A stretch of DNA of 64,000 bases from Streptomyces lunaelactis (GTDB lineage Bacteria > Actinomycetota > Actinomycetes > Streptomycetales > Streptomycetaceae): NCBI RefSeq assembly GCF_003054555.1, contig NZ_CP026304.1, positions 868,001-932,000 on the forward strand, read 5' to 3'. A model generated the notes under the pieces. The model had not been told where the DNA came from. It was given only the letters and a program-made list of their open reading frames with translations, and searched no databases. This document shows positions 39,359-48,577 of the stretch, piece by piece (the stretch's first letter is position 1; every line of letters begins with the position of its first letter). The translations under genes were made by a program, and so were the position numbers.

Positions 39359-39373
39359 AACGTGACATTGTAC
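39359..39373. promoter_or_regulatory. Candidate GntR operator, copy 2
   Basis: AACGTGACATTGTAC lies 34 bases before the GntR ATG. It matches the site at 37878-37892 at 13 of 15 positions and keeps the AAYGTGACATT half-palindrome. Probable autoregulatory site. Confidence 0.55.
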
Positions 39374-39406
39374 TCTGGTGATCCGCGGAAGCACGGACGG
39401 AGCACC

Positions 39407-40135
39407 ATGGGGCACCTCAACCAGCGCAACCTTGTCACGGCCCGGGAGCGGTTGCGCGACCAGGTGGCTCATGCTCTGCGGGCCGCGCTCATCTCCGGCG
39501 AACTCCGCCCGGGCGAGGTCTACTCGGCGCCGGGGCTCGCCGAGGACTTCGGCGTCTCCGCCACCCCGGTGCGTGAGGCGATGCTCGACCTCGCCCGCGA
39601 AGGTCTCGTCGAACCGATGCGGAACAAGGGATTCAGAGTCACCGAGGTCAATGAGCGCGATCTCGACCAGTACACCGAGATCCGCACCCTGATCGAGGTC
39701 CCGACGGTCGGCCGGATCACCCGCAGCGCCTCCCGCGAAGACCTGGAGGCGCTGCGGCCGGTGGCCGAGGAGATCGTCCGCGCCGCCCGCGAGCACGACC
39801 TCATCGGCTATCTGGAGGCCGACCGCCAGTTCCATCTCACCCTGCTCGGCCTCTCGGGCAACGAGCGTCTCGTCGAGACAGTCGGCGATCTGCGCAAGCG
39901 CTCCCGCCTCTACGGACTGACCGCGCTGGACGAACGGGACCAGCTGCTGCCGTCCGCCGAGGAGCATCTGGAGCTCCTCGATCTGATGCTGGCCGGTGAC
40001 GCACAGGCCGCCGAGGCCTGCATGACCCGGCACCTGGGCCATGTGCGATCCCTGTGGGCACAGGGCCTCAAGGACGCCGAGATCCCCGCGGCGCGCCGCC
40101 CCGGGCTCGAGCCCGAAGCCGCGCGCCGCGGGTAG
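39407..40135 (+). CDS. GntR family regulator, FadR/FCD subfamily
   Basis: 242 residues from ATG 39407. N-terminal winged helix ([67 protein letters not shown]) and an all-helical FCD effector domain ([57 protein letters not shown]). FCD regulators bind small carboxylates or amino-acid derivatives; the ligand is not evident. A GTG at 39362 further upstream would place the start inside the operator-like site, so I chose the ATG. Follows the aminopeptidase on the same strand. Its 3' end is 6 bases from the convergent metE stop. Confidence 0.88.
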   Translation: MGHLNQRNLVTARERLRDQVAHALRAALISGELRPGEVYSAPGLAEDFGVSATPVREAMLDLAREGLVEPMRNKGFRVTEVNERDLDQYTEIRTLIEVPTVGRITRSASREDLEALRPVAEEIVRAAREHDLIGYLEADRQFHLTLLGLSGNERLVETVGDLRKRSRLYGLTALDERDQLLPSAEEHLELLDLMLAGDAQAAEACMTRHLGHVRSLWAQGLKDAEIPAARRPGLEPEAARRG

Positions 40136-40141
40136 CCCCCA

Positions 40142-42448
40142 TCAGATCCCGGACCGGACCTCGCGCGCCGCGGCCACCAGGTTCTCCAGTGACGTACGCA
40201 CCTCGGGCCAGCCACGGGTCTTCAGACCGCAGTCGGGGTTGACCCACAGCCGCTCGGCGGGAATCGCCTCAAGTCCCTTGCGCAGCAGGGTCGCTGCCTC
40301 GTCGGCGCTCGGGACACGCGGTGAGTGGATGTCGTAGACGCCCGGTCCGACCTCGCGCGGGTATCCCGCGGTGGCGAGCTCGTCGGCAACCTGCATATGG
40401 GAGCGGGCGGCCTCCAGGCTGATGACATCGGCGTCGAGGTCGTCGATGGCCTGCAGGATGTCACCGAACTCGGCGTAGCACATGTGCGTGTGGATCTGGG
40501 TGTCCGGACGCACTCCGCCGGTGGTGAGCCGGAACGCCTCCGTCGCCCAGTACAGGTAGGCCTCGTGGTCGGCGCTGCGCAGCGGCAGCGTCTCGCGCAG
40601 GGCGGGCTCGTCCACCTGGATCACCGAACCGCCTGCCGCTTCAAGGTCGTTGACCTCCTCGCGCAGGGCGAGCGCGACCTGGCGGGCGGTCTCGGCGAGC
40701 GGCTGGTCGTCGCGGACGAAGGACCAGGCGAGCATGGTGACCGGGCCGGTGAGCATTCCCTTGACGGGCCGGTCGGTCAGCGACTGGGCGTACGAGGTCC
40801 AGCGCACCGTCATCGGCTCGGGCCGGGAGATGTCGCCGGCCAGGATCGGCGGCCGGACATAGCGGGTGCCGTACGACTGGACCCAGCCGTGCTGCGTGGC
40901 GAGGTAGCCGGTGAGCTGCTCGGCGAAGTACTGCACCATGTCATTGCGTTCGGGCTCGCCGTGTACGAGCACATCGATGCCCGCCTTCTCCTGGAAGGAG
41001 ATGACCTCGCGGATCTCGGCCTCGATCCGCTCGTCGTAACCTTCGGCGCCGATGCGCCCGGCCCGCAGATCCGCCCGCGCGGTGCGCAGTTCGGCGGTCT
41101 GCGGGAACGAGCCGATGGTGGTCGTGGGCAGCAGTGGCAGTCCGAGGCGGGCGCGCTGAGCGGTGGCGCGCTCGGCGTACGGCAGGCTCCGGCGGGCGTC
41201 CGCCTGGGTGACGGCGGCGCTGCGGGCACGCACGGCCGGGTCGTGGGTGAGCGCGGAGCCGACGCGGGAGAGCAGGTCGGCCCGGTTGGCGGCGAGTTGG
41301 GCCGCGATGCTCTCGGCGCCCTCGGTCAGCCCGCGGGCCAGGGTGACGACCTCGGACGTCTTCTGGCGGGCAAAGGCCAGCCAGCGGGCGACCTGGGTGT
41401 CCACATCGCGCTCTGTCGTGGCGTCGAGAGGCACATGCAGCAGCGAGCAGGACGGCGCCACATCGACCCGGTCCGCGAGGCCGAGCAGGGTGGCGAGTGT
41501 GGCCATCGACCTGCCCAGGTCGTTGATCCACACATTGCGGCCGTCGACCACTCCCGCGACGAGCCGCTTGCCGCGCAGCCCGCCGGCGGCGGCGAGGTCG
41601 TCGAGGTTGGCGGCGCCGGCGCCGGTGAAGTCGAGGGCAAGCCCCTCGACCGGTGCCTTGGCCAGTACGGGGAGTGCGTCGCCGAGCCTGCCGAAGTAGG
41701 ACGCCACCAGGAGTTGGGGGCGGTCGGTGAGCGCGCCGAGGTCACGGTAGGCGCGGGCCGCGGCGTTCAGCTCGGCCGGCGACCGGTCCTGGACGAGGGC
41801 CGGTTCATCGAGCTGCACCCACTGTGCGCCCGCGGCTCGCAGGTCGGAGAGCACCTCGGCGTACACCGGCAGCAGCCGGTCCAGGAGGGTGAGCGGCTCG
41901 AAGCCGGCAGAGACGCCGGGTGCCGGCTTGGCGAGCAGCAGATAGGTGATCGGTCCGACGAGTACCGGGCGTCCGGTATGACCGAGCGCGAGGGCTTCCC
42001 CGAGCTCCGCGACCTGCTTGGCGGAGTCGGCAGTGAAGACGGTGTCGGGGCCGAGTTCGGGGACGAGGTAGTGGTAGTTGGTGTCGAACCACTTGGTCAT
42101 CTCCAGCGGCGCGAGGTCCTGGGTGCCGCGGGCCATGGCAAAGTAACCGTCGAGGGCATCGGCCTCGACGTCCGCGCGGTGGCGGTCGGGGACGGCGCCG
42201 ACCATGACGCTGGTGTCCAGCACATGGTCGTAGTACGAGAAGTCTCCGGTGGGCACTTCGTGGATTCCGGAGTCGGCGAGCTGCTGCCAGTTGGCCCGGC
42301 GCAGCCCGGCGGCGGTCTCCCGGAGGGCATCGGCGCCGACGCGGCCCTTCCAGTAGCCCTCGATGGCTTTCTTCAGTTCCCGGTTCGGACCCTGGCGCGG
42401 GTAGCCGTGGACAGTGGCCCGGGCTCCCGCGGCTGCGGATGTGGTCAC
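40142..42448 (-). CDS. metE: Cobalamin-independent methionine synthase
   Basis: 768 residues, normal MetE length, from GTG 42448 behind AAGGAGAG. Two homologous barrels are present: N-terminal ([36 protein letters not shown]) and catalytic C-terminal ([67 protein letters not shown]). The zinc ligands are also visible: HMCY, E in the SLEAAR region and C in NPDCGLKTR. It transfers methyl from methyl-tetrahydropteroyl-triglutamate to homocysteine without B12. A cobalamin riboswitch upstream shuts it down when B12 is available, letting MetH take over. Confidence 0.97.
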   Translation of the reverse strand: MTTSAAAGARATVHGYPRQGPNRELKKAIEGYWKGRVGADALRETAAGLRRANWQQLADSGIHEVPTGDFSYYDHVLDTSVMVGAVPDRHRADVEADALDGYFAMARGTQDLAPLEMTKWFDTNYHYLVPELGPDTVFTADSAKQVAELGEALALGHTGRPVLVGPITYLLLAKPAPGVSAGFEPLTLLDRLLPVYAEVLSDLRAAGAQWVQLDEPALVQDRSPAELNAAARAYRDLGALTDRPQLLVASYFGRLGDALPVLAKAPVEGLALDFTGAGAANLDDLAAAGGLRGKRLVAGVVDGRNVWINDLGRSMATLATLLGLADRVDVAPSCSLLHVPLDATTERDVDTQVARWLAFARQKTSEVVTLARGLTEGAESIAAQLAANRADLLSRVGSALTHDPAVRARSAAVTQADARRSLPYAERATAQRARLGLPLLPTTTIGSFPQTAELRTARADLRAGRIGAEGYDERIEAEIREVISFQEKAGIDVLVHGEPERNDMVQYFAEQLTGYLATQHGWVQSYGTRYVRPPILAGDISRPEPMTVRWTSYAQSLTDRPVKGMLTGPVTMLAWSFVRDDQPLAETARQVALALREEVNDLEAAGGSVIQVDEPALRETLPLRSADHEAYLYWATEAFRLTTGGVRPDTQIHTHMCYAEFGDILQAIDDLDADVISLEAARSHMQVADELATAGYPREVGPGVYDIHSPRVPSADEAATLLRKGLEAIPAERLWVNPDCGLKTRGWPEVRTSLENLVAAAREVRSGI

Positions 42449-42611
42449 GGAACTCTCCTTCGCGAGTACTCGTCGGGTGACCCCGGACTGGTCGTGAGAC
42501 GCGAAGGAACGACAACCGGAGCAGACAGTCACGCACCGTGCGAGGTGCGCCTGTGCTTGCCCGTACCGCCGACCCGCCCACGAGGTCACCGAGATCTCCG
42601 CGCGCGTTCGC

Positions 42612-42800
42612 GCACGGGCAGTGGCAGGTCTTCGGACTCATGGGCTCGCCTTCGCTGTACGAAGGCACCTACTGGCCGTCGCTTCCCAGACCCGTTGCCG
42701 GGGCCAGTGCGTATGACGGCGGTCGTTCCCACTCACCGCTGCGGGGCAGTTCCGGATTCCCACCGGATTCCCTCTTGCGACGCCGCTGTCTGGCGGACAG
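42612..42800 (-). promoter_or_regulatory. Cobalamin riboswitch upstream of metE
   Basis: Reading the minus strand, the conserved elements appear in order: GAGGGAATCCGGTGGGAATC, GGAACTGCCCCGCAGCGGT, AGTGGGAACGACCGCCGTCA, TGGGAAGCGACGGCCAGTAG, GGCGAGCCC, and the B12 box GAGTCCGAAGACCTGCCACT with CTGCC following (42615-42639). Together they form the four-way-junction cobalamin aptamer. About 160 bases separate it from the metE start and must hold the expression platform. By family knowledge, binding of adenosyl- or methylcobalamin represses the downstream gene. The 5' edge is approximate. The region 42449-42884 holds only this and the promoter below. Confidence 0.93.
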
Positions 42801-42847
42801 GGCGAACCATCTGCGCGTTCAGCCTAGCCGCCGGCCGGCCCCTTCGC

Positions 42848-42877
42848 TTGACAGGTGACCAAATGGTCACCTATTTT
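42848..42877 (+). promoter_or_regulatory. Promoter with internal ArsR operator
   Basis: TTGACA at 42848-42853 and TATTTT at 42872-42877 with an 18-base spacer form a good -35/-10 pair. The spacer and element edges are covered by the perfect inverted repeat AGGTGACCAAATGGTCACCT at 42853-42872 (8-bp arms). The GTG of the downstream ArsR fusion is 7 bases after the -10, so the transcript is probably leaderless and autorepressed. Confidence 0.7.
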
Positions 42878-42884
42878 TGTTGGT

Positions 42885-43637
42885 GTGGACGACGTGTTCA
42901 AGGCCCTGGCAGACCCGACGCGACGCAGCTTGCTGGACGAGCTCTTCCGCGAGGACGGGCAGACGCTCAGCGCACTCGAGGCGCGCTTCGAGATCACGCG
43001 CTTCGGTGTGATGAAGCACCTGAAGCAGCTCGAAGAGGCAGGCCTGATCGTGACCAGGCGCCAGGGCAGGGAGAAGCTCCACTTCCTGAACCCCGTCCCC
43101 ATCCGCCTCGTCCACGACCGGTGGGTGAGCAAGTACGCGCAACCGTGGGCCGCTGCGCTCAGCGACCTCAAGAGCCGACTGGAGAGTCCCATGGAGAAGG
43201 TCTTCGAGATCTACATCCGCACGACCCCTGAGCGCCTCTGGCAGGCGATCACCGACCCCGACATCAGAAGCAAATACAACTTCGGTGCCCGGGTCACCTC
43301 CGACTGGACGCCCGGCTCGCGGTACGAAATGAGCTCCCCGCGTGCCGACGGGCTGCTCGGCGAGGGGGAGATTCTCGAGGTCGATCCACCGCGCCGGCTC
43401 GTGCAGAGCATGGTCGCGCTCTGGAGCGACGAGGTGAAGGCCGAGGGGACCTCGAGGGTCACCTGGGAGATCGAGCCCGTCGGCGACTCCTGCCGGCTGA
43501 CGGTCACCCACGACCAGCTGCGCGAGGGCGCGAACGACGAGCTCTACGGCGGCTGGCCGATGATCCTCTCCGGCCTGAAGACCTGGCTCGAGACGGGCGA
43601 GCTGCTCACCACGCCGGGCTCGCTGATGTACACCTAG
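42885..43637 (+). CDS. ArsR-type repressor fused to an SRPBCC (AHSA1-like) domain
   Basis: 250 residues from GTG 42885. Residues 1-95 are an ArsR winged helix (DDVFKALADPTRRSLLDELFREDGQTLSALEARFEITRFGVMKHLKQLEEAGLIVTRRQGREKLHFLNPVPIRLVHDRW). No metal-binding cysteines are evident. Residues ~105-245 are an AHSA1/SRPBCC ligand-binding domain (FEIYIRTTPERLWQAITDPDIRSKYNFGARVTSDWTPGSRYEM...LEVDPPRRLVQSM). These are commonly two adjacent genes; here they are one polypeptide, suggesting that a ligand in the hydrophobic SRPBCC cavity controls DNA binding. GTGs further upstream would overlap the promoter and operator. Confidence 0.85.
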   Translation: MDDVFKALADPTRRSLLDELFREDGQTLSALEARFEITRFGVMKHLKQLEEAGLIVTRRQGREKLHFLNPVPIRLVHDRWVSKYAQPWAAALSDLKSRLESPMEKVFEIYIRTTPERLWQAITDPDIRSKYNFGARVTSDWTPGSRYEMSSPRADGLLGEGEILEVDPPRRLVQSMVALWSDEVKAEGTSRVTWEIEPVGDSCRLTVTHDQLREGANDELYGGWPMILSGLKTWLETGELLTTPGSLMYT

Positions 43638-43648
43638 GCCGTGTCTGA

Positions 43649-43662
43649 CAAACGAAAGACCC
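43649..43662. repeat. 14-base motif shared with 28506-28519
   Basis: CAAACGAAAGACCC here equals the reverse complement of GGGTCTTTCGTTTG at 28506-28519. Both lie at or just past the end of a gene. Origin unknown; it could be the footprint of a mobile element end or a dispersed intergenic motif. Confidence 0.4.
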
Positions 43663-43709
43663 CAGGCCCGGCTCAGTGCGCGGAGAGAGAAGGCGCAACC
43701 GGCCTTTCC

Positions 43710-43740
43710 GGTACGGGTGTCCGGGGTCCGGACCCGTACC
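43710..43740. terminator. Stem-loop between convergent genes
   Basis: GGTACGGGT (43710-43718) pairs perfectly with ACCCGTACC (43732-43740), in the 136 bases separating the ArsR fusion from the convergent DUF2993 gene. Confidence 0.5.
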
Positions 43741-43773
43741 AGGCCGCCGTTCGAGGGTCGGCCGGGCGCCGGG

Positions 43774-44991
43774 TCAGGAACCGGCGGAGGCGGACTGGCC
43801 GACGCGCAGACCTGAGCCCACCACCCGGGCCCTGATGCCATCGCGCTCCACCGTGATGTGCTGCAGCCTCAACTCCTTGAGCGCGTCCGGCAGTTCGAAC
43901 GAGAGCGACAGGCGCTCGGAGAGTTCCGGGGGCCTAAGGGCGAGCAGCGCTTCGACAAGGCGGGGGTCGATGCCGGCCTTCCGCAGCAGTTGCGGATGCT
44001 CGATGACCACATCGACGAGATTGACCGTCATCAGCCGCTCGATGAACTTCGGCGCGTTGGTGAGCCGGTGCAGCTCCTCCTCGCTCCGCAGCGCCCGGCG
44101 CACCTGCTCCTCGGGCACCCCGAGCCGGTCGATCACCGCGGGCACCGCCAGCAGCGCCTTCAGCCGCGCTCCTTCGCGGCTGATCCGCTCGGCCGCCTCG
44201 CGATGCAGCCGCAGGCCGGAGTGTTCCGGGTCCTTGCCCGGCCGGTAGGTGGCGACTTTGGGAATGTCGAGCCGCATACCGTCCAGGGTGGTGGTGAGGG
44301 CCCGCTCGTTGTCGCGCTGGATGTGCGCTTGTGCCCGTACGCGCAGATCCTGGCCGGCGACGACGAGTTCGCCGTTCACGCGCACCGCGTCGGCGCCGCT
44401 GCCGGTGAAGCGGAGCTGTGAGGCGCCCAGCTCACGGTTGAGGTCGTCGAAGGAGAGCAGCACCTCGCCGTCCAGCTTGCCGATGACGGCGCCCTTGATC
44501 GAGGTCGGGGCGTCCCCGACGATGCGTACGTCCTTGGCGGTGGCCCTCACCTCGGCCAGTGAGACGCGATCCGCGGAGACGTCGGGCACGGTGACATCGA
44601 CCCGGTCGATGCGCTCGTCGAGCACCTGGGTGAGGAAGGGAAAGCCGTGGATGTCGACGTCCGGCCGGGTGGCGAGGCCGAGGGACTTCTGGAGCCCCGC
44701 CGCCGCCTTGGTCTGCGCGTAGAACTCCGCGAGGCGGTCGGCGATCAGCAGAGTGACGGTGCACATGACGACCGCGGCAACCAGCTTCACCACCGCGGGC
44801 AGGGCCGCTAAACGGCTCCTGCCGCGGTGATCGGGCGGTGTCCAGTCGTCGTCGTCCGGGTCCGATGTGAGCCCGAGTTCAAGCGGGTCGCGGGGGTTGT
44901 AGACGCTGAAATCAGGTTCCGGATCTGCCAGTTGAGCGAGTTCGTCGTACGGATTTCGGGAATGCGCTGATATGCGTGTGGGGGGTCGCAT
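43774..44991 (-). CDS. DUF2993 (LmeA-like) membrane-anchored protein
   Basis: 405 residues. Residues 1-60 are a hydrophilic cytoplasmic segment with Asp-rich stretch (DPDDDDWTPPDHRG). One transmembrane helix lies at ~62-85 (LPAVVKLVAAVVMCTVTLLIAD). The rest is an extracytoplasmic DUF2993 domain (LGLATRPDVDIHGFPFLTQVLDERIDRVDVTVPDVSADRVSLAEVRATAKDVRI, LSLSFELPDALKELRLQHITVERDGIRARVVGSGL). The DVDIHGFPFLTQ motif is diagnostic. The mycobacterial relative LmeA binds phospholipid and acts in lipoglycan synthesis; a lipid-handling role on the outer membrane leaflet is a reasonable inference. Confidence 0.85.
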   Translation of the reverse strand: MRPPTRISAHSRNPYDELAQLADPEPDFSVYNPRDPLELGLTSDPDDDDWTPPDHRGRSRLAALPAVVKLVAAVVMCTVTLLIADRLAEFYAQTKAAAGLQKSLGLATRPDVDIHGFPFLTQVLDERIDRVDVTVPDVSADRVSLAEVRATAKDVRIVGDAPTSIKGAVIGKLDGEVLLSFDDLNRELGASQLRFTGSGADAVRVNGELVVAGQDLRVRAQAHIQRDNERALTTTLDGMRLDIPKVATYRPGKDPEHSGLRLHREAAERISREGARLKALLAVPAVIDRLGVPEEQVRRALRSEEELHRLTNAPKFIERLMTVNLVDVVIEHPQLLRKAGIDPRLVEALLALRPPELSERLSLSFELPDALKELRLQHITVERDGIRARVVGSGLRVGQSASAGS

Positions 44992-45102
44992 CGCCTCATC
45001 CCACCACGCGGGCCACCCTCGAACGCAAGTCCTATCCGGCGTACGACATGGTTTGAGCCAAATATCGGCGACTCCCCGGCGGCCGCTGCCGCCGTCCCGT
45101 GG

Positions 45103-45798
45103 TCAGCCGAGCGCCTTGAGGATCTCGGCGGCGAGCGGAGCGGACGAGGCGGGGTTCTGCCCGGTGATCAGATTGCGGTCCACCACGACGTACGGGGCCC
45201 ACGGCTCGCCCTCCTGGAAGTCCGCGCCGATCTCGACGAGGCGGTCCTGGAGCAGCCACTTCGCCTTGTCCGCGAGGCCCGCCTGGGTCTCCTCGGCGTT
45301 GGTGAAGCCGGTCAACCGGTAGCCGGCGAACGGCGAGGTCCCGTCCTCGCGCTTCGCGGCGAGCAGCGCGGCCGGTCCGTGACAGACCACGCCGAGGGGC
45401 TTGCCGGAGTCCAGCGCGGCGGTGAGCAGCCTGCCGGATTCGGCGTTGACAGCGAGGTCCTCCATCGGACCGTGGCCGCCGGGGCAGAAGACCGCGGCGT
45501 AGTCGGCCAGGTCGACCTCCTCCAGCTTGAGCGGCTCCTTGAGGGCGGTGATCGACTCGAGCCCGGCGGCGATCGCGTCGGCGTTCTCCTGGCCGCCGTT
45601 CACCTCGGGCGCGAGGCTCGCCCTGTCAACGGTGGGTACGACGCCGCCCGGGGTGGCGACGGCGGTCTCGTGGCCCGCCTCGGTGAAGGCCCGGTACGGG
45701 GCCACGGCCTCCTCCGCCCAGAAGCCGGTCGGGTGCGGGGTTCCGTCGGCCAGCGTCCAGTGGTTCGCGCCGGTCATCACCATCAGGATCTTCGCCAT
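45103..45798 (-). CDS. DJ-1/PfpI type 1 glutamine amidotransferase-like protein (Hsp31 group)
   Basis: 231 residues from ATG 45798. MAKILMVMTGANHWTLADGTPHPTGFWAEEAVAPYRAFTEAGHE, VFCPGGHGPMEDLAVN and the nucleophile elbow VCHGPAALL identify the DJ-1/PfpI superfamily; the FWAEE glutamate and the elbow cysteine are both kept. The length and TGFWAEE pattern match the Hsp31-like/YDR533c group, whose members act as glyoxalase III or deglycase-type chaperones. Divergent from a LysR gene with a palindrome in between, so it is the likely target of that regulator. Confidence 0.88.
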   Translation of the reverse strand: MAKILMVMTGANHWTLADGTPHPTGFWAEEAVAPYRAFTEAGHETAVATPGGVVPTVDRASLAPEVNGGQENADAIAAGLESITALKEPLKLEEVDLADYAAVFCPGGHGPMEDLAVNAESGRLLTAALDSGKPLGVVCHGPAALLAAKREDGTSPFAGYRLTGFTNAEETQAGLADKAKWLLQDRLVEIGADFQEGEPWAPYVVVDRNLITGQNPASSAPLAAEILKALG

Positions 45799-45882
45799 CT
45801 CACATCTCTCTGTCCGGTGACGCCTGCCGCTTCGTGCACAGAGCGTCAACTCGCTGATGCCTCGAAAGTAGATCGCCCAGCC

Positions 45883-45895
45883 ATTGGAATCCAAT
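45883..45895. promoter_or_regulatory. Candidate LysR operator
   Basis: ATTGGAATCCAAT (5-bp arms ATTGG/CCAAT around AAT) lies in the 109-base gap between the divergent PfpI-like and LysR genes, 13 bases before the LysR ATG. LysR-type regulators usually bind T-N11-A palindromes; this 13-mer fits. Confidence 0.55.
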
Positions 45896-45907
45896 AGGCT
45901 CTCCATC

Positions 45908-46861
45908 ATGAGCCATAGAAATTCCGATGGTTTGCCGGGAATACGGAAGCCGGCCTCGAACGAGCCGCTCGACCTGACCCTGCTGCGGACCTTCCTCGCC
46001 GTGCACCGGGCCGGATCCTTCACCGCGGCCGCCCGTCTGCTCGGTCTGTCCCAGCCGACCGTCACCACCCAGATCCGCTCACTGGAGACGCAGCTGGGCC
46101 GTGAACTGTTCGGGCGGCTGCCTCGTGGCGTGGCTCCGACGCCGGTCGCCGACGACCTCGCGGCCCAGATCGCGGGCCCGCTGGACGCCCTCGCCGCAGT
46201 CGCCGACCGCGGTCACGACGGGACCGGCCCCGCCGAACCGGTCCATCTGGCCGGCCCCGCCGAGCTCCTCTGTGTACGCGCGCTTCCCGCTCTGGCGCCT
46301 CTCGTGGAGCAGGGCGTGCGCCTGCGCATCACCACCGGCCTCACCGACGAACTCCTCGACGGCCTGCGCGCCGGGCACTACGACCTGGCGATCTCCACCG
46401 TCCGGCCGCGCGGCCGGTCCCTCACCGCCGTGCCGCTGACGGACGAGGAGTTCGTCCTCGTGGCCTCGCCGCAGTGGGCGGAGCGGATCGGCCCCGGCAT
46501 GGTCGCGACGCAGGGCCCCGGCGCCCTGCGCGGCGCCCCTCTCGTGACGTACGCCGAGGATCTGCCCATAGCCCGCCGCTACTGGCGCCATGTCTTCGGC
46601 ATCCGGCTGACCGGCCAGGCCGCTGTCACCGTGCCGGATCTGCGCGGTGTGCTCTCGGCGGTCGCCGCGGGGGCCGGTATCACCGTGCTCCCCCGCTATC
46701 TCTGCCAGGACGAGCTCGCCGCCGGCACGCTGGTGGAGCTGCTCACGCCCGACGACCCGCCCATCAACACCGGCTATCTCGTCCAGCGGCCCGGCACCTC
46801 GGACAACCCCCACCTCACCTTGGTCCGCGACCACTTGCTGAGCGAGGCCCGCAGCTGGTGA
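45908..46861 (+). CDS. LysR family transcriptional regulator
   Basis: 317 residues from ATG 45908; an upstream TTG would fall inside the operator-like palindrome. N-terminal HTH (LDLTLLRTFLAVHRAGSFTAAARLLGLSQPTVTTQIRSLETQLGRELFGRLPRGVAPTPVADDLA) and a periplasmic-binding-like effector domain with GLTDELLDGLRAGHYDLAISTVRPRGRSLTAVPLTDEEFVLVASPQWA. It probably controls the divergent DJ-1/PfpI gene and itself. The ligand is unknown. Confidence 0.9.
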   Translation: MSHRNSDGLPGIRKPASNEPLDLTLLRTFLAVHRAGSFTAAARLLGLSQPTVTTQIRSLETQLGRELFGRLPRGVAPTPVADDLAAQIAGPLDALAAVADRGHDGTGPAEPVHLAGPAELLCVRALPALAPLVEQGVRLRITTGLTDELLDGLRAGHYDLAISTVRPRGRSLTAVPLTDEEFVLVASPQWAERIGPGMVATQGPGALRGAPLVTYAEDLPIARRYWRHVFGIRLTGQAAVTVPDLRGVLSAVAAGAGITVLPRYLCQDELAAGTLVELLTPDDPPINTGYLVQRPGTSDNPHLTLVRDHLLSEARSW

Positions 46862-47565
46862 GGGGGTGAGAACCGGACACGCACGAGCGGCGGCCGAACA
46901 GTGGCGAACCGCTCATAAGGCCGCGCGGCGTGGACCGCCGGCCGCAGGTGCCGATGGTGAGGCAGCTGTCAGCCGGCGTGTTTCGCCGTCGGGGAGCGGG
47001 ATCGCAGACGGCGGCAGCCGCCGCCGGGCGCCTTGGCAACGCACGGTCGTGTGTGCGGAAGCCACTGCTGTAACTCGCCGTCGGCGGAGCGGAGGGCGAG
47101 GGGACGTACCGGGGCGGCCCAGCACGCCCGGTGACGCACCGTCGTCTTCTCCTCACGCCTGACCAGCAAGAAACGGCGGCGCTCATTCCGGTATGGACTT
47201 CTGAAGCCGCAACCGCGGCCATCGGTCACTCCTGTCCCATGAGTCAACTGACAGCACATCAGCAAACGACTCCAGCCTTTGCTGCGCGCGGCCGAGCCCT
47301 TCGACAGGCGCACTCCCGGCGGCCGCGGCGGACACGCGCGCCGGGAACGCACCCCAACCCCACGCCCCCGTACGGCACATGTCGCCGCTGGACGCGCGTA
47401 GAGCGGCCGAAAGGCGATCTTGCCGCAAGTCCATCCGGAGTCGAGGATTCCAACCGCGCCCCGTTGTCAGGGCCATGGCGGAGACTTCATCGTCACGGCC
47501 CCGGCATCCGCGCTCTGACGGGTCCGCCCACCCAGCGGACCCCGGATCCCCCACCGGAGGATGTA
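46862..47565. other. 704-base intergenic region with no supported gene
   Basis: Open frames here lack homology-like sequence or ribosome-binding sites, and their compositions look like frame shadows. It ends with GGAGG at 47556-47560 serving the protease start. A long upstream region before a secreted protease may hold regulatory sites, but I see no clear palindrome or promoter. Confidence 0.5.
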
Positions 47566-48483
47566 GTGAACATCAAGCGCTTCTCCCCCCTCAGCGGCGT
47601 CGCCAGACGTGCACGGCTGATCGCGGTCGTATCAAGTCTGCTGGCCGTCTCCGCGCTTGCCGCCCCGAGCGCCGTGGCCGAATCGGGCGACGGCGTACGC
47701 GCCACAGCCGCCCAGCTCACCCAGGCGAGCGGTGCCGTGCTCGACGCCGACGTGCCCGGTACCGCCTGGTACACGGACAAGGCATCGGGCAAGCTCGTCG
47801 TCACGGCGGACGACACCGTCTCGGCCGCCGAGATAGCCAGGATCAAGGAAGCTGCCGGTGCGCGTGCCGGCGCTCTCGAGATCAAGCGCGCACCGGGCAC
47901 GTTCAACAAGCTGATCGCGGGCGGCCAGGCCATCTACACGGGCGGCGGCCGCTGCTCGCTCGGCTTCAACGTCCGCAGCGGAAGCACGTACTACGCCCTC
48001 ACAGCGGGCCACTGCACCAACATCGGCAGCACCTGGTACACCAACTCCGCCAACACCACGGTGCTGGGCTCCACCGCCGGTTCCAGCTTCCCGACCAACG
48101 ACTACGGCATCATCCGCCACTCCAGCGCGTCCGCCGCGGACGGCCGGGTCTACCTCTACAACGGCACCTACCGCGACATTACCGCCGCCGGCAACGCCTC
48201 GGTCGGTCAGTCCGTACAGCGCAGCGGCAGCACCACCGGCCTGCACGGCGGCACCGTCACCGGCCTCAACGCAACCGTCAACTACGGCGGCGGGGACATC
48301 GTCTACGGCCTGATCCAGACCAACGTCTGCGCAGAGCCCGGCGACAGCGGCGGCGCCATGTTCTCCGGCAGCACGGCTCTCGGTCTGACCTCCGGCGGCA
48401 GCGGCAACTGCTCGTCCGGAGGAACCACGTTCTTCCAGCCCGTCCCCGAGGCGCTGAGCGCCTACGGAGTGAGCATCTTCTAG
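47566..48483 (+). CDS. Streptogrisin-type secreted serine protease (S1 family)
   Basis: 305-residue preproprotein from GTG 47566 (GGAGG, 5-base spacing). A twin-arginine-like signal peptide ([25 protein letters not shown]) is followed by a short propeptide ([39 protein letters not shown]). The mature chymotrypsin-fold enzyme starts about [20 protein letters not shown]. Catalytic triad: H149 (TAGHCTN), D179 (TNDYGII), S261 ([11 protein letters not shown]). The two cysteine pairs of streptogrisins A/B are present. It digests extracellular protein; the propeptide acts as an intramolecular chaperone. Nearest known relatives are streptogrisins A and B. Confidence 0.93.
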   Translation: MNIKRFSPLSGVARRARLIAVVSSLLAVSALAAPSAVAESGDGVRATAAQLTQASGAVLDADVPGTAWYTDKASGKLVVTADDTVSAAEIARIKEAAGARAGALEIKRAPGTFNKLIAGGQAIYTGGGRCSLGFNVRSGSTYYALTAGHCTNIGSTWYTNSANTTVLGSTAGSSFPTNDYGIIRHSSASAADGRVYLYNGTYRDITAAGNASVGQSVQRSGSTTGLHGGTVTGLNATVNYGGGDIVYGLIQTNVCAEPGDSGGAMFSGSTALGLTSGGSGNCSSGGTTFFQPVPEALSAYGVSIF

Positions 48484-48498
48484 GGCACCGCTGAGCCA

Positions 48499-48532
48499 CC
48501 CCGGGCACCGGCGCGACATCCGGTGCCCGGGG
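48499..48532 (+). terminator. Strong stem-loop after the protease gene
   Basis: A perfect 13-bp stem, CCCCGGGCACCGG (48499-48511) with CCGGTGCCCGGGG (48520-48532), and an 8-base loop, 15 bases past the protease stop. No U-run follows. Confidence 0.7.
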
Positions 48533-48577
48533 CGGTCCGCACGCGCGCGCGTGCCGCCTGCTCGTTAGGGTGAGGAC

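Noticed and set aside
40325..43231. Plus-strand open frame of about 968 codons opposite metE
   Set aside because: Runs through metE, its riboswitch and the ArsR promoter; composition is that of an antisense shadow.
42885..43637. Metal-sensing ArsR
   Set aside because: No cysteine or His cluster for metal binding in the winged-helix part; the fused SRPBCC domain suggests an organic ligand instead.
47131..47565. Upstream extension of the streptogrisin gene
   Set aside because: It would add 145 residues without homology before a clear signal peptide; GGAGG with 5-base spacing supports GTG 47566.
46862..47565. tRNA or small RNA gene in the long gap before the protease
   Set aside because: No cloverleaf or conserved loop sequence and no terminator-like stem with U-run seen.
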